The notes: generated from the sequence alone by a model not told the origin. Shown: positions 34,760 to 46,411, counted from the stretch's first letter. The stretch: DNA of 64,000 nucleotides from Isoetes taiwanensis (GCA_021234155.1 JAJEKV010000066.1:6856800-6920799), one strand, 5' to 3'. Numbers and translations: made by a program.

Positions 34760-34882
34760 GTAAGTTCCCAGGCAACTTATCACCCTTCCCCTTTCTTATA
34801 CTTTCTTGCATACTTTCTAACACTACGGTTAATCACCATCTGGAGTCATTAGATTGTAAGTGGGGAATCCATAATAATCTCA

Positions 34883-36250
34883 CTAAACAAAAACAACACT
34901 ATTATCACTCACATCATTCTCCTTGCTGTACATCTCTCTGATGAATTTCTGAACATAACCAATAACATAGATGCCACAGTCCTGGTTGTTGTGCTGTTGT
35001 GGAGCTTCCATCGGAATACAAGGTGCATTATACAACGCTGATGCCTCATGCTTCCACCTCATGAATACATCACTTAAGAACATGCAAGTCAAGTCATTAG
35101 AATACAGCATTGAAATCATAGATTGAAACTGGCAAAGGCACACTCACAAGGTGATGAACCCTCGGACTGAAGCATGGAGGGGCTCATAGGAATCGAAATG
35201 CAGTATGCAAGGACAGGGCTTCTTCAACTTCTGGCATGCCAAAGGATTAGCTACCAAAATGAACAGGCTCCAATGGCCACTGCAAAACACTAGCTGCAAT
35301 AAGTTTAAACTATAACTAGCAGCCTCTACCTCCGCACTCACATCATCATCGTCCAATTGGCCCTGTTCAGAGCTCAAATCACCAAACAAATCCTTATCTT
35401 CTAAATTGCCATGCCGGCTCCTAATCCTTTCCTTGATCTCCCTTATCCTCTCTTCCTGCAATTCACGTTATGTGGCCTCCTTTCTCCGCACCTGTTATGT
35501 GGCCTCCTTTCTCCGCACCTGCAGGTTTATAAACTCGTTTCAGGCCGTGTCATCAAGAAGGCCGAGGGCGATTTGGTCATCTGCCATACGCTCTACTGCT
35601 GCCCTTGCCCTCTGAAGTTTTCTGGTTAGATTGTAGCTAAATTTGAAGTCGAGATCAAGAGATCTCTGAATCCTAATCTTCCCATAATCTCTCACCCTCA
35701 CCTCAGCCTTATTTTTCAGAATTCGACCCCTTGGCGCATCTGGAACCCTGAAATTTTGCCATAACTCATGCAACCTGAACCTATGATTCTCCAGTTCCAC
35801 CTTCCTGCTGTAGGATTTGCTGCAGTCACTGACTTGGCAACGCCATTTTCGACTGAGCTGATCATACCTGTAATCCTTCAAAAATTCTTGAGTTGCCAGT
35901 TCCTCACTTGGATTGACGTTGAAGCATTCAACATTACTTTTCGGGCCCTCATCCTCATCTGCATTCTGGGCATTTTGTTTCACATCTGCATTTCCTTCCC
36001 ATTGACCATTGACTGAACCCTCGGGCCTGGCAACAGGGTTAACCTTCTGTGACGAAGCTCTTTTAGCTCTTGCTTCTGCTCTTAATCTCTTCTTGTTCGG
36101 GGATTGAACCTCTTGGTCGGATTCAATCCCAGCAATATCTTTGAAGCAGTCGGGCAATTTCCAGGCCGAGTTTTCTTCTATTCCCCCATTCCAGTTCTCG
36201 TTAATCGACATATTTAGGCTGATTTCGAGGTTAATCGACTCCTCCACCAT
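34883..36250 (-). pseudogene. C2H2 zinc finger - Ulp1/SENP-like (C48) protease, broken by stops
   Basis: One frame runs from the ATG at 36250 to 35148. Then a GTGAGT donor, a 75-bp intron (35147-35073, ending TTAAG) and a last exon (35072-34883) follow. Residues 52-65 are a basic, nuclear-signal-like stretch. A C2H2 finger has C138, C143, H156 and H161 (WRCQVSDC...NHRFRLH). A long charged helix follows. The protease core shows the C48 triad: His in SGHWSLFIL (35273-35275), Asp in HFDSYEPLH (35192-35194) and Gln/Cys in NNQDCGIYV (Cys 34976-34978). Ulp1-family enzymes remove SUMO-like modifiers. Three in-frame stops interrupt it: TGA 35542-35540, TAA 35497-35495 and TAA 35470-35468. All fit C-to-T changes of CGA or CAA, and the two TAAs belong to a duplicated 27-bp unit. 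Ulp1-like genes are known passengers of some plant MULEs (KAONASHI type). A separate gene joined to a C2H2 finger and facing the transposase is unusual. Confidence 0.87.
35467..35520 (-). repeat. 27-bp in-frame tandem duplication inside the protease gene
   Basis: Two perfect 27-bp copies encode QVRRKEAT plus a TAA stop twice. Because both copies carry the stop, the nonsense change came before the duplication, so the duplication arose in an already dead gene. Confidence 0.95.
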
Positions 36251-36654
36251 CTGTAAATATAATATAACGGGTTAGAATAAGCTTTTAATATAATAAAAAC
36301 AGACATGTCAATGGCGCCTACCTTTAAATATTCGCCAGATGCAACAGCAGCGACAACGCCTGTGGATTCGACAACAATCGGGCCCTTTCCACTCAGAGAC
36401 GGTCGAAAAGGGCAATCGTTCTTGGCGCACAGAGTTCGGACATAGCCATCGCCAAATTGTGCCCCCTTCCTCCGGAATCCCCACTGCAAACGTGGCGACT
36501 CGCTATTGGGACCCGAACGAATAACTGGCGGTTTTCCTGCCCTCCGGTAACACCATGAGTGGATGCCGTACGACACTGACCCTGGTGTTTACTCGCCGTC
36601 AGGCATTAATTCAAACCAGTGGCTTCAATTGCACCACGTGGACGGCCCTCGCTC

Positions 36655-37335
36655 TCGGCCACGCAGTGGTGATCCCGGAGGGCGTTTTCACCGAAAAGTC
36701 CTCGCGGCCATGGTGGTGATCCCGGAGGCCGAGATAACCCTGGCGTATATCGGGGGGCCGATATCAGTCGAGCGATGGCGATCCCGAAGGAGGGGATCAC
36801 ACCCGTCGGATTTGGGTGATCCCAGAGGGTGTTTTCACCGAAAAGTCCTCGCGGGGATCCCGGACGGCAGCATATTCTCGGGCCCCCGATATCGGCCGTG
36901 GTGGTGATCCCGGAGGCCGGGATAACCTGGCGTATATTGGGCGGCCGATATCGGCCGAGCAATGGCGATCCCGGAGGAGGGGATCATACCTGTCGGATTC
37001 GGGGATCCCGGAGTAGGGATTCACCACGGCTGATATCGGGGCGCAGTTATCGGCCACGACATGGGGATCCCGGAGGCCGGGATCACGTGTTGGTGATTCC
37101 TGACGGCGGGATCACCCCGTACTTTTTATGGTGATACCGGAGGCGGAGAACACCACGGACGGCCCGGATGTGGCGCGAAAGCGGACGGCCGAGATTGGTG
37201 CAGGGCCCCTCATGTGCTCCAGTACGGTGAAACAGAGGGGCTTGGAACGGGTTCCGTCGAGCCCTGGTGGTGATACCGGAGGACGGTATTTTTACCTCCG
37301 GGATCCTCGAAACCAGGGTAAGACTATCCTGAGCC
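36655..37335 (-). repeat. MULE right terminal inverted repeat plus inner duplication
   Basis: 36818-37335 is the inverted partner of the left repeat. Inside it, 36655-36817 is a partial extra copy of the repeat's inner part. Both contain TTTTCACCGAAAAGTCCTCG, GGAGGCCGRGATAACC, and the GGAGGGGATCA and YGTCGGATT blocks. The right arm has therefore grown by tandem duplication while the left has not. Confidence 0.9.
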
Positions 37336-37344
37336 ACTTTGGAG
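37336..37344 (+). repeat. MULE target site duplication, right
   Basis: ACTTTGGAG, exact copy of 32544-32552. Confidence 0.95.
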
Positions 37345-38306
37345 CATGGTACTCGGAAAACAATGTAATTTACATTTTTGAACAAACTAATTCATATGTA
37401 GAAATAACTATTACTTCCAGCATTAGCAACATGCACCAAAGAAATGGAATCAAAGAAATGAAAAATCGTACAGATAGTGTGCATACAGGTAAATAACAAT
37501 AAGAACCACAATTATCTGAGCAGTATCTAGACACATGGTTTTTGGGTAAGCTTTGGGATGCTAGGGCCTTGGAACTGGTGAAGACAACACACTATAAAAC
37601 TCAGGTTCATCCCACACTTGCCAAGGATCCACAGTAGTACCTGCTAGTGCATTTGCCCATGCAGAAGTGTAGAATGATTGCATCCATTTGCACAAGAGCG
37701 CATCGCCTCAGAATTGAGATAGGCCAATCAAATGCGCTTGAGAAGAACATGATTAGAGGCTATGCCAATATTGTCAATTGGGATTATTGAAGATGAGTGC
37801 CACATTTCAGAACTGCCAAGTACTTGGGCCTTTCAGTGCATGTTATGTCGATTTACATATAAGCAGCCGCTACATGTGATGTTGAAGACAACTCCGGTGG
37901 GGGTACAAACATCATACCTTTAAGAGTAATGGACACACGAACTCAGTTGTGTCCTTCGTCACTACATAACAATGTTTTTTTCAGTAAGTGGTGGTGGGAG
38001 TTTTTTACACTTGGATAGTAATAGGCACGTTGTGTTTTTGTCACTTTTGGCACCCGTGGACAAAAAAAAATACTATTCTATTCTATTCTTTTGCTTAAGA
38101 GATACCCTTACTATATGATTCATATTTTTATTATTGCAGCTTCACACATGTACCCTTAACGTGCAGTTTTGGAATCCTTTCTGTATTTTATGGATGAACA
38201 ATCATTTTTTCTAAGGTTAGAATGTTATCTTTATGCTAAACTAAGAATTAAGATAATGCAAAATCAAATTTATTGGTTGAGAATACTATCAAATAATTTT
38301 GTATTG
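37345..38306. other. Gene-free stretch right of the MULE
   Basis: No coding signal and no recognised element. A short ATTCT repeat lies near 38071-38090. Confidence 0.45.
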
Positions 38307-38810
38307 TGTTTTATCACCGCTTTATTGCAACAAAATCCATTGTACTAGAAAATAAGAACACCGTGGCTAATGGGGGCAAATGGTACATAGTTCTGGATAT
38401 TCTGGATGTAGAAAATTTTTCAAGATTAGACATTGGATTTCTTGTAGTTTAGCCTTACATATAGACGGATACAACTTTATACGACAACATTTTGTAGGAA
38501 GTATATATTGCCTTTTAACACTGCTTTATTGCAATAAAATCTGTTTACACTTAAAAAATGGCAAATCTGGGGAAATCATGAATGGTTATTCTATCTTCGA
38601 ATATTAGACATCAAAATTCTCATAGTTTCAAGCCTTAAGACAGATAGTAAAAAACTTGGAGTTTTTAGATGGATGGATTTCTTTTACGGCAACATAGACT
38701 AGCGGGCCCGGGTTTGGGGGTGATTGGATGGATGGAGAGATAGATAGATTTCTTTTACGACAACATTCTATAGGACAGAAAAGACTAGCGAGAAGCGGGG
38801 AGGGGGGATG
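38307..38810 (+). repeat. Diverged tandem repeat, three partial units
   Basis: Units starting at about 38307 and 38505 share ACYGCTTTATTGCAAYAAAATC and, further on, a GACATTGGATTTCTTGTAG / GACATCAAAATTCTCATAG block. The ends of units 2 and 3 share ATTTCTTTTACGRCAACAT and GACTAGCG (about 38676-38708 and 38748-38791). The units have diverged strongly and contain a GATG/GATA microsatellite. Confidence 0.65.
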
Positions 38811-39208
38811 CCATATAATACACCATAATCCTTCACCATATTTTCTATAAATTTGTCACTCTCATTGTTTTTTACACAATTTAAGACTAATAGGAATAAT
38901 TTAAAATGGATGGCTAGCCCTTGCAAGATCATATGGATGACTTATGGAGATTCAGTTCTCTTAATTGTTTATCATCATAATGGCATTGGAGAGTATATTG
39001 CAACCTAATAAAGCCATAATGGAGCTGTATTTAATATCTCTCCGGGATTCTTTGCTCTAATTTTCTCAATGTTTGATAGTCATAATGATGAATGAATAGC
39101 CGAGTGGCAAACTCTTCTCATTTTAGGTGTTAATGCGATATGGCAATATGGATCAAAAAAATATGGACAAAATTCTTTTGAAATTTTCAACGTGTAGTAT
39201 TGACCTTT
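38811..39208. other. Gene-free AT-rich stretch
   Basis: Nothing recognisable on either strand. Confidence 0.45.
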
Positions 39209-39500
39209 CAGAAGTTATATATGTTCAACTTAGGATTAGAGATATTATTTGTGTCATATTCTTTGTATACTCCCTCCCCTTTTTTTCCATTTGCTGGTTA
39301 TTGTATCTAGAAGTTCGTATTAGATTCAATGCACTTCACTAGAATTTGACTTCTAAAATTTGACTTCTTATCGACGTTTAGAAGTTATCTCCATATTACC
39401 ATTAGAGATATCATTTGTATTCTATTATTTGTATCATCTTCTTTTTTATTTGGTTAGTACGAGGGTATCAATGCACTCAATTGAAATTTGACCTCCTAAA
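39209..39500 (+). repeat. Diverged two-copy tandem repeat, about 125-150 bp units
   Basis: 39209-39358 and 39378-39500 share AGAAGTTAT, ATTAGAGATATYATTTG, a pyrimidine-rich stretch, ATCAATGCACT and GAAATTTGACYTCYTAAAA in the same order. Confidence 0.75.
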
Positions 39501-40966
39501 ACCATAGGTATTTTTGTGCCACTTGGACATCTGAAATCCCTGCACTATCAGGTACTTTATTTCGAAAAACTCCATTGTCGTTTTTCTTTCTTTTTGTTTT
39601 TTAATATTTTCTATATTTCATATTAAAGCTTATTCCCTTAAAAGGTGGGAATACGCCATCGTAGTATTATCATCTCGGAGTTTCTTGTGAATTGAATTTT
39701 ATATCATAACTATTTTTTGTTTTTGAGATCTCAATCCTAGATAAGATTAACAATACTATACGTTGAAAAACCTATTGAAAAAATGATTCTTGTATAAAAT
39801 CATATGACGAGAATTAATAACTTAATATGGTAAATAAAGCATTTTATTTTAGTCTCTTATTATGCAACAAGAAGTGAACAAGAACTGGTCCATTAGTTAG
39901 TTAATAGTTTTAATGCCATATCCCACTAACAACGTCCCTTTTAGGAGATGCCACAATTCATTCTTAGACACATGATGAGACATGCATTCATCTATTTCTC
40001 CACCTGATATAAATAGAGGTTTCTTTTCATTGGATTGCCTTTTTAAAGGGGCAATTCATTAGGATAGATATTAACGTTCACGAACAGTACACAGGGCCAT
40101 AGGATAGAACTATAATAGTGCGACTCTGGGACGTCTCTAACTACAGATATGGCTGTTCTAAGACTAGTGTTTTAAGGGAAGGCTGGGTTTCGGCATATGT
40201 GGTTATTGTTTTGGCATTTTACATTGTGTATTCATATGCCAAAGAAAAAAGATGGATGGATGGATAAAGTTGGATTGTGTTTAGGTTTGAGATATAATAC
40301 GCATAATCTCGAGATCCCCCCATTTAGAATTACGTGGGCAAGACAACTACTGCAACACGAGACACGTACACAAAATTTTAATGGCTTTAAGATTTAGTAT
40401 ATTCAAACTTAGATATATTATATATACTATCTACTCATAATCCATATTCTCTTGGCACTTTGTTTTCTTAAAAAGTTACATGAAAAATATAGATTCCGAC
40501 GTCAATTATACCTATTGGTAATCCTTGAAACCGCTTCCATGAGCATCAGAATGTGTTTATATAAAGATAGTCTCACTCGAAATGTGTTTCATATAAAAAC
40601 TAAGGAAAAAAAATCAGAACATTCCCAACAAAAAAAACTAGCAAGCACAAAGATGAGCCTTCTAAAGAATACAAAGATTTTTACATCTTTAAATACATGG
40701 TGGATTCTCATAGAGTTGACTTGTAACTCTACTATATGTACAAGGACTGGTGCAATCACAAGGATGTTGGGTTTTGCACTTGAAAATTGATTTGAGTAGG
40801 CAAACTTGAAGCCATCCCAAATTGACCTAATGGGGAGGCTATGAGCTAAGGGCATGGGCTCCATTAGAGCCCACTAGGCCGTGGTACAATATGTTCATAT
40901 TTTGGGTCAATGTTGCAAGTGTTTTTTAAGTCATCAGTTGGATGACTTATAAAACTTCAATGCATT
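39501..40966. other. Gene-free AT-rich stretch
   Basis: No gene, RNA gene or element ends recognised. A short (GGAT)n run lies at 40254-40266. Confidence 0.45.
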
Positions 40967-41043
40967 GGCTATGGCTATGGCTATGGCTATGGCTATGGCT
41001 ATGGCTATGGCTATGCATGGCTACGGCTACGGCTTCGGCTAGG
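40967..41043 (+). repeat. (GGCTAT)8 microsatellite with degenerate tail
   Basis: Eight perfect hexamers occupy 40967-41014, followed by GGCTAC, GGCTAC, GGCTTC and GGCTAG variants to 41043. Confidence 0.97.
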
Positions 41044-41051
41044 ATGGGGCT

Positions 41052-41065
41052 ATGCCTTCAATAAA
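41052..41065 (+). repeat. Possible SINE 3' tail fragment
   Basis: ATGCCTTCAATAAA is identical to the 3' end of the complete SINE (11792-11805). It follows the hexamer array directly. Fourteen bases is short, but a chance match in 64 kb is unlikely. No box A or B precedes it. Confidence 0.35.
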
Positions 41066-41224
41066 GCTATGGAACGTAGTGCCTAGTCAAATTAAAAGCA
41101 GCATTCCAGGAGGATAGTGGGGGTGTAGAGATGAATTGCCAAGTGTAGAACATGTTCTTCACACGTTGTCCGATAACATCACAAGGGGGCACGGCCGCTC
41201 AATCTCCAACATTTGTTGCCAACT

Positions 41225-42720
41225 TAAACCAGCCTTAAGGCTTCCTGTAAATTTTCTACCGTACCATACTGCTTTTTGTGGTCCCAGGAATGGGCACCAC
41301 ATCCTCACCCCTTATTATGCAACCAAGCCAAGGCTAGCTGTCCCAGTGCTACATTTAGCCCTTCTTGAGATTTGACTACACGTTCATATAGTGGTTCTGG
41401 TTCCCTTGCCATGTTTTCTTGATAAAATCTGCATAGTAACCTTGAAATGAGAAAATACCAACCTGTTAACAACCACCCATTAACACCCTCACCCATACAC
41501 ATTATCCAGGATATTCCCTACCTTTCTGAAGTCTCTCTCTGTTGCCAGCTCCTCAGTCACAGCTTTGCCAGAGAAGAACCCCTACCTAGAGGGCCATATG
41601 GAAATCAATCCCACCCTGCAGCTCCCCGCAAATGTCTCATGCATCGATTTCATATCCCATCTGTTGTATATAAATTGAATTGAAAAGAATGTACGGATTA
41701 ATATCTTGCTCCGCACGTCCGAAAACAATTTCACCTTCTACATCCCTCACCCAAGGACCATTCCATCGAACAGCAGTTACTCGGATGGACCGTATGAGCT
41801 CTTCGGATTATTGATGCTGACGCCGGACAGGCCAAAGGACATTTCGAATCCTTTGTTCTTCACCAAAGCTTCTTCATTTCACCAACCGAAGTAATTATGG
41901 CAAAAGTTCTAGACCCTTGAAACCTAGATACCACTTGACCAGTCAAAAGCGTAATAGTTCTTACTGTAACTTCAATTGGAACATGGGATCCACCTCCTAT
42001 GCTGGTAATAAAGGTCAATGCAATCTATATCCAATCTCTAAGACTGGCCTCACAAGCTGCTCTGAATAATACATAGGGATCTCCTCTCGATGGTAGTAGT
42101 TCTGTTGTTCCTATCCGGCCATGTTAAAACCTGGCATGGATTTTCATCCCTGTCTCTTCTGATGCCTTTGATGGCTCGTATATAATACCTATGGAAGTAT
42201 GAGAATTATATCTAGATGGAACCGCACAGGCTGCTGATATTATCACAAAGCATGTTCTTCAAACTTACATAACAGACATATAAAAGCAAAATAATCACAT
42301 CCCTCAAAAATGCCTTTTCTACCATGTCATCAGAATACATGCCTCTTCAAAATAATGAGAACCCCATCTGCACAATTATAAAAAAAAAAACTGATGTAAA
42401 TGCATGCCTAGCCACAAAATGAACTAAAATATGCAAACAAAGCGGTTTTCTTCCCTTGTATTTGCAAGAGCAACGTATAATGCAAGGAACCAACACATTG
42501 TGCAGCAAATTCTCGTGACTACCTTCCCCACAAGAATTTCATTGGCATAAGGTCCATAGCAATCCGCAAGTGGCGCCTGTAAGAAAAGTAACGCCAGAAT
42601 CAACAGCATGGCCCCACAAGCTCTATACCACATCTTGTAGAGGAACAACATCATAAGCGCCAGTCATTCCAGCACACCCAAGCCCTGCTTTGAAATCAAA
42701 CCCAGAGAGCCAAGGCATAC
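41225..42720 (-). pseudogene. Decayed aldo-keto reductase gene (AKR), at least four exons
   Basis: AKRs reduce aldehydes and ketones with NADPH in the cytosol. Exon-like segments lie in order on the minus strand. Segment 1 (42720-42523) holds AGLGCAGMTGAYDVVPLQD and, after a frame change, ADCYGPYANEILVGK, the family's D-x-A-x-x-YG active-site region, followed by a GTAGTC donor. Segment 2 (about 41885-41745) holds GEMKKL, ASASIIRRAHTVHP and MEWSL, with frameshifts and a TGA. Segment 3 (about 41605-41522) holds PYGPLGRG, a +1 shift, then FFSGKAVTEELATERDFRK and a GTAGGG donor. Segment 4 (about 41430-41225) holds FYQENMAREPEPLYERV, LGQLALAWLHNKG, a stop and shift, then EDVVPIPGTTK. The catalytic Lys/His strand (ATKFG..., YYQHR) was not found. 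It resembles the plant perakine-reductase/AKR1-like group. Multiple shifts and stops make it a pseudogene. Confidence 0.85.
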
Positions 42721-44926
42721 CGTAGGAACAGAGGTAAGTTCAGGTCCCAAATAATAGCCTGCTGTACTATAGATCCAGCTCTTGCAAGCTGCGGATCTTT
42801 AGGCGAAAATGTTTGGTTTTAGGTAAAACCAGCGGTACGTTTGAATTCTTACATGGAATAGTCCTGTGTGAATCCAGCAGGTGCCACAGCCTGGTCCATT
42901 AATGTCGTTCCTCGCACCTTCCCTCGGCCGTATGCTTCTAGGCCCACGGTGTTTGTTGTCTTATATGCTAGTGCTGTAGACATGGGAAGGAAATATCAGC
43001 TATAGGGATTCAAAGCCAAATTAATCGTATGTATTATATATCACGTTTACACCACTGCACGCCCTTTTGATCCCATACTGATTTACCTATACCCAAAGCG
43101 CATGTCCTATCTATGTGAGTCTTCAATGTCTTTGCCCAATAGTACAATGTCTTTGCCTAGTAGTTTTTGCCTGTGGCCCTGTGGGCCCTTAAGTGGAATA
43201 TTTATTTTCATGCTAGAATTGTGCACTTGACTGGTCAAAGGGCCATCTGGCCTGCATATTAATTTGAACACTTCACATTTGGTGTGCATTTTGTCGCTGT
43301 TTTCTGTTTCTTTTGCTAATATCATATTCGTTGCCTAACTATTTTAAGTTGACAAGAATTTGACAAATGGTTTGGAAGCAGTTACTATATATAATTTCTT
43401 CCAGTAAATGCTCTATGGGTATTGCAAAGGAATTACAACAATAGTATCCATAGTGTATTTAGTGGGCTGAACAAAGAGTGGTTTTAATTACATACCAATC
43501 CTCAAGGTCCAAAAATGACAAAAAGATTTCTATGACATGTAATATATAAACTCTTTATTCTTAAAAGAGCTATTAATGTGTCTAAAACCGTAATAGTGTT
43601 TAGAAGGTATTCACGTATGAATCTCTTCATATATGTTCTCAATTAAAATTAAAATCTACCCATGTTTTGCATAATTCATAACTAGAGATGCAACTTTACT
43701 CTTTTAGTAAGGATCAAGTAAAATGTTAGATTTTGGAGTCTAGCGAATGATTGATGGAGATGGCATCTTCAAAATCTTGATTAAAGCGGCAATCAAATCT
43801 TTCTAGAGTGTACTATATTATATAAACTATGTTGAGCATGTCCTATCAATCTCGGGTCAAAGAGCATGCTCTACATTTGTCAATGCCACTCTCAAAATCA
43901 TTTCTACGCCATCATCTTTAAGAAAACGTCACTAGAGTGCTAGGTTAGTGTGACGTTCCCATAGGGTTATATAGTACAAATGGCATAGAGATTCATGTAT
44001 ATTTGGCCATGCCACCAACCACGGAATAATTTAAGTGTTAAACTTAGCTATTTTAAGATTTTTAGATTTTTTCAAGAAATATCGCTAAAGTGGAATGGAT
44101 AAAAAGAATAATAATTTTAGCTTAATGCTCCAAGAACAACCATGGATTCTTTTTACCAAACATCCACTCAGAAGCTCCACTCAGGTCTTAAACAACCGCA
44201 ACATCATGGCAGTTTGAACTTCCTGCACCCCAATACCTTAAAGCCCTAAGATATAGGAGTTTGCAAATCATCCAGATTCTAAATAAGGCAACGGGGTATG
44301 GTTTGAAGATTTTACCAGTACATCTTGACCATTTGTTTGATAAATGCTCACTGATGTATTCTTCAATTCTAAAAGCAAAACTTGCTTATAATCTCTTCAT
44401 TGTTTACAATACTACTATACATACATGAAGTTGTTTATTTACTTCACTTTTCAAATATTTATCTATCCGTCTGCTTTGTAAAGTTTAGCTAAATTATGCA
44501 GGAAGAGGAAATTGTAAAGTTTAGCTGAATCCATAGAAAAATCAGAATGCACTTAGACTAGTTTAGCTAAAGCTATTCCGCTCAGCTACAAAAATAGCTT
44601 CAAACCAAAAACTAATAACTCTTGGAAATCAATGCTTTTTTCTAGGAATATAGCCAATAGATATTCAAAGAAAAGCAACATCCATCAGCTTCTTAAAGCA
44701 AAATTTCAGAATCCCTCTGCTGTATGAGTAAGATTCTTGTTATATAATAAATACTAATAATATGATATCTATACCTCTGGGCTTATGCCATTTTGTACAC
44801 CATAAGAGACATATGACTAATTAAAAAACAAGTGTACAAAAGTAGAAGTAGCTGCTCCAATGAGAAGACATTAGGCCATGGAATAAACTTCGAGAACAAT
44901 GTTGATTGGGGGAAAAAGTAGGCCAG
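42721..44926. other. Gene-free stretch upstream of the AKR remnant
   Basis: 42721-42990 may contain the former 5' region of the AKR gene. The rest is AT-rich without recognisable coding sequence. Confidence 0.45.
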
Positions 44927-46411
44927 TGACGTTCTAATCCATAATGATGTTCTGTAACGGAGCGATATTTGATCTCCTTCCTACGACTAAATCCACAATG
45001 CGAAGGCCTCCGGCTGTGCATTCTGACTACTACGGCCAAGCATCCTGCCAGATCACTGCAGGTGTCATTCGGCCCCACGCCCCTCTGCGGGGAATCATAC
45101 AAAATGAAGCATACATATGGCGTTGATGCCAATCATAATGCAAAATAACATACCACACCGGTGGGTGCCCCATCCTCATCATCATGGCGCATAAATCACG
45201 GCAACAACATGAAATAACACAATAACACAAATACCGCCTGCATCTACAAGGATCAACCGGGACTCGGGCCAGGTCTCAAGATATCAAATACCTGGTATAT
45301 ACATGGCGCAATGCATAAGACAATGGTTGTGGTTGTCCTCCATCCTCCCCAGGCACACTTTGCGCATAGGTTGAATCATGCTAGCGACGCGTTTGTAGCC
45401 TCCTGAGACGCGAATCCCAAGGGAACCCATCCTTCGATCATTTCGCTACATCTCCCGTCCAAGGAGGCAGGCCGGTGAGCGCTTTCTCCTAGGAGTACGA
45501 CTCGATCCTCGGTGTGCTAGAGAATACGCCGACGGGCCACCCCGTGATCCGTACCCTCGACTTTTACTCTCTAAATCTAAAGGTCGCCACCAACCCGCTC
45601 GAGCCCAGATCTGCCATATGCTCCTCGCCTGAGAGTGTCGTAATCTAGCTACCCAGCCCACAATAATGTAAAGGACTCCGCTTATAAGTCTTATACCGAG
45701 GAGTCTCGTCAGCCGCGGCTAGGCAGACTCCACCTCGACCACCTTCATACTCGCGGTTCCGGTGTCAACCACATCATAGCATCCACAACAGTAGGTTTCA
45801 GACATGTTGCACTATTGGCATTAAGGGTTATAACTAGAGACATCTCTAATTCTAAGAGGCCTTAGGTCTCTACCCTCCCTTAATCCCACACACTCCGAGG
45901 GATAAAAGAAGAACTAATGTAAATACCCATTCAAGTACTTAACAACTCTCAAAAAGAGAATTTAACCATTCCATCTATCCAAAGAAGTGTCGCTGGTAAA
46001 AGAAGCTATCTATTGACTAACCTGTCTTGGCTAGAGCCATGATCACTATAGGCATCCATAGTCTCGAATTGGAGGTTTGGTCAAGTGTTGCAACATGCTT
46101 AGGGCCGCCAAGCCCTTAATCCCAATTCGAATTTGAGAGAAAATGTAGAACCGTCTTAGGCCCAAAATGGTAAGTCCCTCCGCCAATCGACGCAGTCGTG
46201 GACCCCCTTATTGGTGAGTACTACTATCAGACCATAATAATTTAATTAGGTTAATTTGGCCGTTGTTTATCTACAATATCCCTATTTTACTAACATAGCC
46301 AATAAAACCATTATGGTACCTCACTTGGACCATTGGGCTCTCCTATCGAGCCCTGGGTGACTGGTCACATGGTATGCATATGTATACCGTGATGTATACT
46401 GAACGCCACAT
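44927..46411 (-). repeat. 3' LTR of the large gypsy element
   Basis: Collinear with 61836-63303 over its whole length. Shared blocks include GCCAATCATAATGCAAAATA, GTGCTAGAGAAT, TATAACTAGAGACATCTC and CCATCTATCCAAAGAAGTG. The minus-strand start is TGTGGCGTTC after the polypurine tract. The other end resembles the GTGACG/CGTCAC end of the 21450 LTR. Confidence 0.75.

Larger units (their letters stand above)
32553..37335. mobile_element. Complete Mutator-like element (MULE), 4783 bp
   Basis: A 9-bp target duplication encloses an element whose ends are perfect inverted copies apart from one base (GGCTTAGGATAGTCTTAC against GGCTCAGGATAGTCTTAC). The terminal inverted repeats run about 515 bp each. 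Between them are a plus-strand transposase gene (33151-34759) and a minus-strand gene with C2H2 zinc finger and Ulp1-like protease (36250-34883), arranged tail to tail. Maize MuDR has the same convergent plan, with mudrA facing mudrB. Here the position of mudrB is taken by a protease gene. Both genes are broken, the transposase by loss of its C-terminal part and the protease by stop codons, so the copy is probably immobile unless helped in trans. The clean ends and duplication show that it inserted as a unit. Confidence 0.95.

Noticed and set aside
38700-38795. ACTAGCGGGCCCGGG considered as a reverse-strand Helitron end
   Set aside because: The hairpin is only the GGGCCC core at the wrong distance from CTAG, and the block belongs to a local tandem repeat.
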